Assembly (NCBI GenBank): GCA_037440925.1
Contig: JBBITF010000071.1
Location: forward strand, 1-14,741
Source: JAABUE01 sp037440925
Lineage (GTDB): Bacteria > Chloroflexota > Anaerolineae > Anaerolineales > Villigracilaceae
Direction of reading: 5' to 3'
DNA: 14,741 nucleotides
Shown here: positions 6,588 to 13,532 of the stretch, piece by piece
Numbering within the stretch: position 1 is the stretch's first letter
How the letters are laid out: the number at the start of each line of letters is the position of its first letter
The notes under the pieces: generated by a model
Seen by the model: the letters and a program-made list of their open reading frames with translations, nothing else
Told to the model about the DNA's origin: nothing
The model's database searches: none
Made by a program: the position numbers and the translations under genes

Positions 6588-9500
6588 TTACGCGTCGTAA
6601 ATTTTAACTTCATCATTCACATTCAGGAAGACAAGCCGCGTCTTTGCTTGGACCCCGAGCCGGGTCGCGATGGCCTGGGCATAGCGCGCCACCTGGACAT
6701 CGTACCCCGCGCGGCGGATGGTTTCGCGGGCTTCGTCGTCGGTGCGGACTTCGTCGGTTTTGAAGTCTATGATAGTCCAGCCTGCGTCAGTGTGATAGAG
6801 TAAATCAATGATGCCGCGTCCATCAGGGGAGTAGTAAGGGACTTCATGATGACGCTCGGCAGAATCGAGTTCTTTATAGAGGGGATGGGCGCGCAGGCGT
6901 TCCAGCATTTTGCGGGATTCGTGGATGGCGGCGCGGATTTCGGCTTCGTCGGTGAGACCTGATTCGAGGGCAAAGGGTCGGATGAAGGCGTCGAAGTCGT
7001 CGTCGGGGAAATGCCAGCGGCGCAGGGCTTCGTGGACGAGACGCCCGACCAGCCAGGAGGGGGCACGGGGCTTTTTCGTTTTGGAGACGATGCGCCAGAC
7101 GCGCTGGGGCGGGTCGGATTCGCGGGCGCGGGTTTTGTCGTCGGTGGGAGGAGGCGCGGGGGCGAGGGGAGGGAGGAGGTCGGCCCTCACCCCTGACCCC
7201 TCTCCGGGGGGGAGAGGGGAGGCGGCCCTCATTCCTGGCCCCTCTCCGGGAGGGAGAGGGGAATCTACCGACGGAGAGTCGGCTTGGGAGGTCGCGTCCC
7301 GCGTGGGGGAGTCGGAGGCATCGGTTTGGGAGGAGGGATAAAGTGCAGCGGAGAGTCCGTTCGAGAGGAGGGGACGGTCGGGGGTGAGGTCTTCCAAAAA
7401 AGAAAAATGGGAAAGCCAGCCGTTGAGGGAAAGGCCGTCTTTCTTTTGTTTGACGTGACCGCTGATGAGGAGTTTTTCTTTGGCGCGGGTGGCGGCGACG
7501 TAGAGCAGGCGGCGGTCTTCGGCGTCTTCGAGGTCGGCTTCGCGGCGGGCGGCAAGTTGCCAGGCGGCGGGGTGGAGGTCGTCGGAGCGGAGGTCGAGGA
7601 GAGTTCCATGTTCCACGTTCCAAGTTGCAAGTGCAGCGCGGGCGTGGGTTTGGTGGGCGGCGTCGGCGATGACGGTGAGGGGGAATTCGAGCCCTTTGGC
7701 TTTGTGGACGGTCATCAGTTGGACGGCGCCAGAGGAGGCCGGATCGGCAGGAGCTTCCCCTTCGCGGAAACTGACGTCGCGCAGGGTTTGGATGTAGGCG
7801 AGGAAGTCGGTGAGTGAGACGAGACGCGAGCGGTATGCGTCGGCGAGGAGTTTGTCCACGTTGCGGATGAGGCGCGCGCCGTTGGGGATGGCGCTGAGGA
7901 TGGCGCGGTAGTGGGTGAGGTCGAGGAAGCGTTTGAGGATGGCGGCGGCAGGGGCGCGGCCGGAGAGGGAGTGGAGTTCAGTGAGGACAGCGTAAGCATG
8001 CAGGGTTACGGGATACGAGTTACGAGTTGCGTTGTTTCCCGGTGTACCTGCATACGTGTTTACTTGCGTACCTGTGTACCTGTTGGCCTGCTCTTTGAGA
8101 CTGTCGAAAAGCCTTGACGGTGTGGCGGCTTGATTTGGGAAGCGCAGTTTGTAAATTTCCGCGTCGGGAATCGCAAACGCGGGTGAACGGAGGAAGCCAA
8201 CGAGGGCAAGGTCGTCCGAGGGGTCGGCGATGGCGGCGAGGGCGTTGAGCAGGTCGCGGATTTCGGGGCGGTCGTAGAAGCCGCGTCCCGCGACGGTGAT
8301 GTAGGGAATGCCCGCGGCTTCGAGCGCGGATTCGTAGACGGGGAAGGCGGTGGAGGAACGAAAGAGCAGAGCCATGTCGCCCCAGGCAAAGCCTTCCTGT
8401 TCGTTCAGTTCGCGCAGGCGGCGGGCGAGGGCTTGCGCGGCGGCTTGGCGTCCTTGGTCGGCGGTTTCTCCCAGACCGAGATGAAGTTCAATGAAGGGAG
8501 GCTGGACTTTTTCGCGGGGTTCCTGGCGGTAGGCTTTGAGCGGCGCAAAGGGAACGAGGTAGGGGCGGGCGGGGTCGTCGGTCTCGCCGAGGATGGGGAC
8601 AAGCAGGGCGTTGAGGGAATCGAGCAGGGATTTGTGGGCGCGGAAGGTGAGGTCGAGGTCAATGAGTTCGCCGCCTGAGGCGCGGATGTCGGATTGAACC
8701 TGGCGGAAGACGGCGACGTCGGCGGAGCGGAAGCGGTAGATAGATTGTTTGGAGTCGCCGACGATGAAGAGATTTACGATTTCAGATTTACGATTTTCAA
8801 TTTGCGATTGGCGATTTTCGATTGGCGATTGAGGGTTGAATCCTGTCAACGCGTAGACGATTTGACGCTGGCGGTCGTTGGTGTCTTGAAATTCGTCCAC
8901 GAGGACGGCGCGGAGATCGGCTTGGATTTGTTCGCGGACTTCGGGATTTTCGGCGAGGAGTTTGGCGGTGAGGGCTTCGAGGTCGTCGAAGTCGAGGGAT
9001 TGGCGTTCGTCTTTGCGGGTTTGGTATTCGCGCAGGGTTTGGTCGAAGAGGCGGTAAACGGCAGGGAGGTACGCGGCAATCTGCTCGTCGAGGGAGAAGC
9101 GGGATTTTTCGGCAAGAAATTCGAGGTTCTCGTCGTAGAGTTCGCGCAGGGTTTTCATCGCGCCGCGGACGGTTTCGATGTCGTCCCAGTTGGCTTTTTG
9201 TCCCTGCGTGGAGATGGATTTGCGGAGGTCGATCAGGCGTTCGAGGACCAAATCCCATTGTTGAGAGGCGCGGGCTTGCTGGATTTGGTCCCACGCGGCG
9301 AGGACGGATTGGCGGGCGAGTTCGAGTTTGTCTTCGGGGGAGGTGGAGCGGTGAGAGTTGAGAACAGTGATGCAATCAAGCCAGGTTTGAGAGTCGAGGT
9401 GGGTTGCGAGGTAGGTCGAAAGAGAATTGGAGAATTGTTGGATGATGTTTGGCTCGCGCAGGCTTGGTTTTGGCAAGCCAGGATTCGGCGGGCTGAAGCC

Positions 9501-10115
9501 CTGCCTCAGTTCATGGAAGTCCGCTGAAGCGGACTCGGATTTCTCCCTCATCCCCAGCCCTTCTCCCGAGAGGAGAAGGGAGTCTACATCCAGCCTGCGG
9601 TTCATCAACGCTTTGAGAATCTGCCGCAGTTCGTTTTCTTTGAAGACGCCAAAGAGCGCGGCGGTTTGTTCGTCGTTGGCAGCCCAGGCGAGGGCAGATT
9701 CGACGGCTTCGGCCTGAAGGGCAGAGGCGCGCCCCTCTTCGAGGACGTTGAATTGCGGGTCGAGTTTCGCTTCGGCGGGGTAGGAACGAAGGAGTTCGGC
9801 ACAGAGGGAATGGATGGTGCCAATGCGGGCGGAATCGATTTCGGAAGGATGAATGGAATTTTGAATTATGAATTCTGAAATATGAAGGGCAGAGCGGATG
9901 CGCGAGCGCATTTCGCGCGCGGCTTTTTCGGTGAAGGTGATGGCGAGGATGGATCGGATGGGGTAGCCCTGCTCCAGCAAATGCAAATAGCGCCCCACCA
10001 GCGAGAGGGTTTTGCCCGCGCCCGCGCCTGCGGTCACTGCTATGGCAGGGGATGAAGCGGTGACGGCTTGCTGCTGGTTGCCTTGGAAGTGGAATTGGTT
10101 GAGGAATGTCATCAT
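6588..10115 (-). CDS. addA: AddA-type UvrD-family helicase-nuclease
   Basis: AddA is the helicase-nuclease subunit that processes double-strand DNA ends for recombination. The 1175-residue protein contains the superfamily 1A motifs in order: QQQAV (14-18), Walker A AGAGAGKT (29-36), DEFQDT (407-412), GDSKQSIYRFR (453-463), TVHKAKGLEF (near 800) and YVAATRAKEKL (near 871). The C-terminus carries an AddA-like PD-(D/E)XK nuclease: LVHEALRRW, the GIIDLLY Asp near 1104, DFKTD at 1117-1121 and a later YDVQVARYAQ. Length is normal only because several repeat-derived in-frame inserts are included (about residues 78-87, 178-210, 428-450, 676-704, 829-838 and 950-977). No Shine-Dalgarno is seen; a heptad repeat sits directly before ATG ATG. 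No addB is nearby; ligA is the upstream neighbour, 114 nt away. Confidence 0.87.
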   Translation of the reverse strand: MMTFLNQFHFQGNQQQAVTASSPAIAVTAGAGAGKTLSLVGRYLHLLEQGYPIRSILAITFTEKAAREMRSRIRSALHISEFIIQNSIHPSEIDSARIGTIHSLCAELLRSYPAEAKLDPQFNVLEEGRASALQAEAVESALAWAANDEQTAALFGVFKENELRQILKALMNRRLDVDSLLLSGEGLGMREKSESASADFHELRQGFSPPNPGLPKPSLREPNIIQQFSNSLSTYLATHLDSQTWLDCITVLNSHRSTSPEDKLELARQSVLAAWDQIQQARASQQWDLVLERLIDLRKSISTQGQKANWDDIETVRGAMKTLRELYDENLEFLAEKSRFSLDEQIAAYLPAVYRLFDQTLREYQTRKDERQSLDFDDLEALTAKLLAENPEVREQIQADLRAVLVDEFQDTNDRQRQIVYALTGFNPQSPIENRQSQIENRKSEIVNLFIVGDSKQSIYRFRSADVAVFRQVQSDIRASGGELIDLDLTFRAHKSLLDSLNALLVPILGETDDPARPYLVPFAPLKAYRQEPREKVQPPFIELHLGLGETADQGRQAAAQALARRLRELNEQEGFAWGDMALLFRSSTAFPVYESALEAAGIPYITVAGRGFYDRPEIRDLLNALAAIADPSDDLALVGFLRSPAFAIPDAEIYKLRFPNQAATPSRLFDSLKEQANRYTGTQVNTYAGTPGNNATRNSYPVTLHAYAVLTELHSLSGRAPAAAILKRFLDLTHYRAILSAIPNGARLIRNVDKLLADAYRSRLVSLTDFLAYIQTLRDVSFREGEAPADPASSGAVQLMTVHKAKGLEFPLTVIADAAHQTHARAALATWNVEHGTLLDLRSDDLHPAAWQLAARREADLEDAEDRRLLYVAATRAKEKLLISGHVKQKKDGLSLNGWLSHFSFLEDLTPDRPLLSNGLSAALYPSSQTDASDSPTRDATSQADSPSVDSPLPPGEGPGMRAASPLPPGEGSGVRADLLPPLAPAPPPTDDKTRARESDPPQRVWRIVSKTKKPRAPSWLVGRLVHEALRRWHFPDDDFDAFIRPFALESGLTDEAEIRAAIHESRKMLERLRAHPLYKELDSAERHHEVPYYSPDGRGIIDLLYHTDAGWTIIDFKTDEVRTDDEARETIRRAGYDVQVARYAQAIATRLGVQAKTRLVFLNVNDEVKIYDA
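7184..7267. repeat. Tandem pair of 42-nt palindromic repeat units inside addA
   Basis: Two units of 42 nt (7184-7225 and 7226-7267) each have the form CCCTCA, variable bases, CCCCTCTCCGGG, then GGAGAGGGG, and can form a GC-rich hairpin. The unit length is 14 codons, so the protein gains two copies of a peptide of the form SPLPPGEGxGxRA. It sits in the linker between helicase and nuclease domains. A related element lies at 14601-14717 and a degenerate copy at 9545-9582. Confidence 0.8.
7603..7630. repeat. Four-unit heptanucleotide array (GTTCCAN) inside addA
   Basis: Four consecutive 7-nt units read GTTCCAT, GTTCCAC, GTTCCAA and GTTGCAA. The array is in frame with addA, near residues 829-838 (TWNVEHGTL region), shortly before helicase motif VI. 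Confidence 0.75.
8004..8089. repeat. Compound 7-nt and 8-nt tandem array inside addA
   Basis: Four 7-nt units (GGTTACG, GGATACG, AGTTACG, AGTTGCG; 8004-8031) are followed after 10 nt by six 8-nt units (8042-8089), of which GTGTACCT occurs twice and the rest vary. On the addA strand the 8-nt part gives an 8-residue peptide period (NRYTGTQV, NTYAGTPG). It covers about residues 676-704. Confidence 0.75.
8771..8833. repeat. Nine-unit heptanucleotide array (GATTNNC) inside addA
   Basis: Nine exact 7-nt steps are seen. GATTTAC, GATTGGC and GATTTTC each occur twice, with variants GATTTCA, AATTTGC and GATTGAG. The 63 nt equal 21 codons and give a 7-residue peptide period (SPIENRQ, SQIENRK, SEIVNLF; residues 430-450). 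The array lies between the DEFQDT and GDSKQ helicase motifs. Confidence 0.85.
9487..9582. repeat. Cluster of three different palindromic repeats inside addA
   Basis: In order: GGGCTGAAGCCC (9490-9501, 5-bp arms), AGTCCGCTGAAGCGGACT (9518-9535, 8-bp arms around GA), and a degenerate copy of the CCCTCA/GAGAGG palindrome (9545-9582). Together they encode about residues 178-210, which do not resemble helicase sequence (ESASADFHELRQGFSPPNPG region). The reading frame is intact. Confidence 0.7.
9856..9883. repeat. Four-unit heptanucleotide array (GAATTNT) inside addA
   Basis: Four 7-nt units read GAATTTT, GAATTAT, GAATTCT and GAAATAT. On the coding strand they give the EFIIQNSI stretch near residues 78-87, between helicase motifs Ia and Ib. 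Confidence 0.65.
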
Positions 10116-10135
10116 TTTCAGTTATCAGTTAGCCT
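10115..10135. repeat. Short heptanucleotide array at the addA start
   Basis: Three 7-nt steps (TTTTCAG, TTATCAG, TTAGCCT) begin on the first base of the addA start codon and run upstream. They occupy the place where a Shine-Dalgarno would be expected; none is visible. The rest of the 114-nt ligA-addA gap holds no clear promoter or terminator. Confidence 0.5.
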
Positions 10136-10229
10136 GCCGTTGTTCTTTCGGCTTCGACCTTCCGCTTGGAAATCCTCGCTCTGTATTTTCTTTCGCTCTC
10201 GGATTTGTTGTTCGGCAATGTCAAAATGG

Positions 10230-12323
10230 TTACCCGGCCAGTTTGCGCAAGTCATCTTCCCCAATCACCTTCACGCCCAGTTTGCGCGCCTTGTCTAACT
10301 TCGAGCCGGGGTTCTCGCCCAACACCAGGTAACTGGTGTTCTTGCTGACCGAATCCGTCACCTTGCCGCCGCGCGCCTGGATGAATTCCTTGACGCCCTC
10401 GCGCGAAAAGCCCGCCAGCGCGCCGGTGACGACAAAGGTCATGCCCGCCAACGGCCCTGATGACTGATCACCGAAAACTGAAAACTGACTCACTGGCCAC
10501 ACGCCCGCCGCCCGCAACTTCGCCAGCAGGCGCCGGTTCTGCTCACGGCTGAACCAGTCTACGATGGCCGCGGCGATGTTCGGCCCCACCCCCTCGATTT
10601 GCTGTAATTCGTCCATGGTCGCTTTAGACAACGCCTCCAAGTCAGGATAACGACGCGCCAGGTCGGCCGCCATGACCTCGCCCACGCCGCGTATGCCCAG
10701 CGCGGACAGCAGGCGGTTCAAACTCCGACCCCTGGCCTGCTCCAGCGACCGTAGCAGATTCTCGGCCTTTTTGTCGGCAAAACCTTCCAGTGTCAACAAT
10801 TGCTCTTTTGTCAGGGTGAACAAATCGGCCACATCGTGGACCAATCCCGCCTCGATCAGTTGCTCAACAATCTTGATGCCCAGCCCGACGATGTCCATGC
10901 CGCCGCGCGAGACGAAATGCTCCACGTTGCGCACCAGTTGCGCCGGGCAGGCCGCGTTGACGCAGTACCAGGCTACCTCGCCCTCGAAATGTTCCACCGG
11001 CTGACCGCAAACGGGACATACTCTTGGCGGCTCGAAGGGCTTCTCGATGCCTGTGCGCGCCTCCGCCACCGGCCCGATGACGTAGGGGATGACCTCCCCG
11101 GCGCGCTTGACCAGCACCCGGTCGCCGATGCGGATGTCTTTCTCGGCGATGAAGTCGAAGTTGTGCAGCGTAGCGCGTTCCACGATCACGCCGCCGATCT
11201 CGACCGGTTGCAGCACGGCGTAGGGCGTCAACACGCCTGTGCGCCCCACGTTGACGCGGATGTCTTCCAGTTGGGTAGTCACCTCGCGCGCCGGGAACTT
11301 GAAGGCAATTGCGCCGCGCGGGTCCTTGCCCACGAAGCCCAGGTCGGCGGCCAGCCTCAGATCGTCGAGTTTGATGACCATGCCGTCTGCCTCGTAGGGC
11401 AGTTCGTCGCGGCGTTCGTCCCAGGTCTCGGTGTAGGCAATGGCAGAGTCGAGATCGTCGAAGCGCTGCGCCGCGTCCGTCACCGGAAAGCCGAGCGCCC
11501 GCAGCCAGGCCAAAGTCTCCCATTGTGTGGCAGGCACGCTTCCCCCCTCGGCGTAAACAATCTGATACACCAGCAGCGTGATCGGGCGTTGGGCGGTCAG
11601 GCTGGGATCTAGTTGCCGCAATGACCCTGCCGCCGTGTTGCGCGGGTTGAGGTAGGTCTTGAGGCCGGCCTCCTCGAGCTGGCGGTTGAGGCGCTCGAAG
11701 TCGCGGTTGGTGATGAAAGCCTCTCCCCTGACCACCAGGTAAGTGGGGAGAGTAGAGAATAGAGGAGTAGAGAACAGGGGCAAGTCGCCCATCCTACTCC
11801 CTGCTCTCTGCTCACTACTCTCGACTCTCTGTTCTCTACTCTCTACCGGAATCTTCAACGGAATGGCCCTCACGGTGCGCAGGTTGGCGGTGATATCCTC
11901 CCCCACTTCCCCGTCGCCGCGCGTCGCGCCCTGGACGAAAAGTCCGTTCCGATAATGCAGCACGACCGACAAGCCGTCAATTTTCGGCTCGACCACGAAT
12001 TTGGCGGCTGCCACCCGCTCATCCAGTTTCTTGATGCGCTCGAACCAGGCGCGGGCCTCGTCTGCGCCGAAGGCGTTGGCCAGCGAAAGGATGGGCGCCG
12101 GGTGCCGCACTTTTTCGAATTTGTCTAGCGGGGCCGCGCCTGCGCGCTGGGTGGGCGAGTCGGGCGTCACCCAATCGGGATGCTCGGCCTCGATTGCTTT
12201 GAGTTCGGCCAGCAAGCGGTCGTACTCCAGGTCGCTGATGAGCGGAGCGTCCAACACATGATAACGATAATTGTGCAGGTTGACCTGCGCCTTGAGTTCT
12301 TCGTACCGGTCGTGTGTCATCAT
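10230..12323 (-). CDS. ligA: NAD+-dependent DNA ligase LigA
   Basis: LigA seals nicks in duplex DNA using NAD+. All domains are present in order: N-terminal Ia domain (YRYHVLDAP, DLEYDRLL), the adenylation site EPKIDGLS with catalytic Lys114, the oligomer-binding fold (GRTGVLTPYAVLQPV region), a Cys4 zinc finger (CPVCGQP then YCVNAACP, about 434-457), helix-hairpin-helix repeats (about 490-600), and a C-terminal BRCT domain (about 625-697, GMTFVVTGAL). The 697 residues exceed the usual ~670. The excess is explained by an insertion at about residues 158-194, made of heptanucleotide repeats, before YLVVRGEAF. A second array lies in the pre-BRCT linker. Two ATGs are adjacent (12323, 12320), preceded by AAGGA; the second has the better spacing. 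The start lies 2 nt after the HEAT gene stop, implying co-transcription. Confidence 0.96.
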   Translation of the reverse strand: MMTHDRYEELKAQVNLHNYRYHVLDAPLISDLEYDRLLAELKAIEAEHPDWVTPDSPTQRAGAAPLDKFEKVRHPAPILSLANAFGADEARAWFERIKKLDERVAAAKFVVEPKIDGLSVVLHYRNGLFVQGATRGDGEVGEDITANLRTVRAIPLKIPVESREQRVESSEQRAGSRMGDLPLFSTPLFSTLPTYLVVRGEAFITNRDFERLNRQLEEAGLKTYLNPRNTAAGSLRQLDPSLTAQRPITLLVYQIVYAEGGSVPATQWETLAWLRALGFPVTDAAQRFDDLDSAIAYTETWDERRDELPYEADGMVIKLDDLRLAADLGFVGKDPRGAIAFKFPAREVTTQLEDIRVNVGRTGVLTPYAVLQPVEIGGVIVERATLHNFDFIAEKDIRIGDRVLVKRAGEVIPYVIGPVAEARTGIEKPFEPPRVCPVCGQPVEHFEGEVAWYCVNAACPAQLVRNVEHFVSRGGMDIVGLGIKIVEQLIEAGLVHDVADLFTLTKEQLLTLEGFADKKAENLLRSLEQARGRSLNRLLSALGIRGVGEVMAADLARRYPDLEALSKATMDELQQIEGVGPNIAAAIVDWFSREQNRRLLAKLRAAGVWPVSQFSVFGDQSSGPLAGMTFVVTGALAGFSREGVKEFIQARGGKVTDSVSKNTSYLVLGENPGSKLDKARKLGVKVIGEDDLRKLAG
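10457..10491. repeat. Five-unit heptanucleotide array in the ligA pre-BRCT linker
   Basis: Five 7-nt steps read CTGATGA, CTGATCA, CCGAAAA, CTGAAAA and CTGACTC. They encode the SQFSVFGDQSSG linker between the helix-hairpin-helix and BRCT domains. The same kind of motif (TTATCAG, TTTTCAG) recurs at the addA start. Confidence 0.7.
11749..11849. repeat. Two inversely oriented heptanucleotide arrays inside ligA
   Basis: Block A (11749-11777) has units AGAGTAG, AGAATAG, AGGAGTAG (8 nt) and AGAACAG. Block B (11794-11849) has eight steps of the complementary type: CTACTCC, CTGCTCT, CTGCTCA, CTACTCT, CGACTCT, CTGTTCT, CTACTCT, CTACCGG. The blocks are close to reverse complements, so the region can fold back over a 16-nt loop. 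They encode about residues 158-192 of the ligase; block B gives a 7-residue peptide period (ESREQRV, ESSEQRA). Confidence 0.85.
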
Positions 12324-12325
12324 AG

Positions 12326-13471
12326 TTATCCTTCTAATGCCTGGATGGCGCCCCGTGCCAGCGACGAGAGTTCACGGTCGGCGCGCCGGATGGCAATGGC
12401 TTGCAGGGCCGGCAGGGCGCGCCGGTCTTTCAATTTCCCCAGCGATTGGATGACCTGCTTGACCACCTCGCGCTCGGGGTCGTTCAGCATGTTCAAAAGC
12501 ACGGGAACGATGCGCTGGTCGCCGCTCAGGGTCAGGCCGTAAACGGCGTGTTGCCGCAGCCAGGCTTCGGGGTGCTTCAACGCTTCGCCCAGGACTTTGA
12601 GGCCCGCTTCCCCAAACCCGGCCAGGGACTCGGCTGCGGCCTGCCCGACCTCGAAGTGCATGTCGTACAGCGCCATGCCAAGCGGCTGGATGGCGCGCGG
12701 GTCGCGGATGCGCCCCAGCAGTCTGGCGGCGAAACGGCGGATGGCGCCTTCGGGGTCTCCCAGGGCTTCGAGCAGTGCGTCCACAGCCGGTTTGCCGATG
12801 GCTTCCAGCGCGTCCAGCAGCGCGTCGGCGCCTGACTCGCGTTCGTACCACCAGAAGGAATCATGCAAGGCGATGAGCAGGTAGGGGATGGCTTGTTCGT
12901 GGCGCGTTTCTCCCAAGGCCCTGGCGGCCGCCTGGCGCACCTCGAGTTGGGGATCTTCGAGCAGCAGGTCGGCCAACGCGTCGAAGGTGCGCGGGTCGTT
13001 GTAGCGTCCAACGGCCAGCGCGGCTGCCGCGCGCACTTCCGCTTCCGGGTCCTTGAGGGCTTCCAGCAAAGCCGGCAGCGCCTGCGGGTCGCGCAAATTG
13101 CCTAAAGTCCGCGCCGCTTGTTCACGGACGGTGTAGTATTGGCTGCGCAAGGCCCTGGCCAGGGCCGGGATGACGCGCGGATCCTGGCTCTCTGTTAACA
13201 AGGCGGCGACCTTGACGCGGATTTCAGGATGGCGGTTGAGCAGGGCGTCTGTCAAGGCGGGGGTGGCGGCAGCGCCCAAACGCAGGAGCAATTGCCCGGC
13301 CAACGGCGGCAGGCCGGGGGTCGGGGAACGAAGCGCCTCGATCAAAGCCGGGGCGGCCTCGGCGCCCATCCGCAGCAGTTCCGCCGCGGCGCGTTCACTC
13401 TTGGATGGGTCTGGCAACTGTCCCACCCAACGCCGGGCGTCTGAAGATTTCGATCCGCTGAGCCAATTCAT
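12326..13471 (-). CDS. HEAT / PBS-lyase-type repeat protein
   Basis: The 381-residue protein is built almost wholly of helical repeats of about 30 residues with the pattern DPxALPALLEALKDPExEVRxAAAxALG. Clear copies include VREQAARTLGNLRDPQALPA, VRAAAALAVGRYNDPRTFDA, VRQAAARALGETRHEQAIPY and IRRFAARLLGRIRDPRAIQP. Such arrays act as protein- or nucleic-acid-binding scaffolds. No catalytic domain, signal peptide or membrane segment is seen. It ends 2 nt before ligA and its last codons contain the ligA ribosome site (AAGGA), so the two genes are coupled. A role with the ligase is possible but inferred from position alone. The start ATG 13471 has only a weak RBS (ACAGG), and a terminator hairpin ends 17 nt upstream. 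Confidence 0.87.
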   Translation of the reverse strand: MNWLSGSKSSDARRWVGQLPDPSKSERAAAELLRMGAEAAPALIEALRSPTPGLPPLAGQLLLRLGAAATPALTDALLNRHPEIRVKVAALLTESQDPRVIPALARALRSQYYTVREQAARTLGNLRDPQALPALLEALKDPEAEVRAAAALAVGRYNDPRTFDALADLLLEDPQLEVRQAAARALGETRHEQAIPYLLIALHDSFWWYERESGADALLDALEAIGKPAVDALLEALGDPEGAIRRFAARLLGRIRDPRAIQPLGMALYDMHFEVGQAAAESLAGFGEAGLKVLGEALKHPEAWLRQHAVYGLTLSGDQRIVPVLLNMLNDPEREVVKQVIQSLGKLKDRRALPALQAIAIRRADRELSSLARGAIQALEG

Positions 13472-13488
13472 GCCTGTATTTTACAACG

Positions 13489-13518
13489 AAAAATCCCCGC
13501 CGCGCGGCGGGGATTTTT
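13489..13518 (-). terminator. Strong symmetrical intrinsic terminator
   Basis: A 30-nt perfect palindrome: AAAAATCCCCGCC, loop GCGC, then GGCGGGGATTTTT. The T5 tract and GC core fit a rho-independent terminator, and the symmetry makes it usable in both directions. It follows the 56-codon membrane gene by 14 nt and insulates it from the HEAT-ligA unit, which must then have its own promoter overlapping this region or rely on read-through. Confidence 0.88.
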
Positions 13519-13532
13519 AGGCTTACCCGAAA

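Noticed and set aside
6874..7623. - strand open frame rich in Pro and Arg overlapping addA
   Set aside because: Low-complexity alternative frame of a GC-rich gene; addA motif VI and the nuclease domain occupy the real frame here.
8771..8833. CRISPR array
   Set aside because: Units are 7 nt, directly abutting and without spacers, inside an open reading frame.
8694..9527. + strand open frame of 277 codons opposite addA
   Set aside because: It is a shadow of the addA helicase region, with composition dictated by the complementary strand and no motif.
10800..11612. + strand open frame of 270 codons opposite ligA
   Set aside because: Antisense to conserved LigA domains (zinc finger, OB fold), with no independent evidence.
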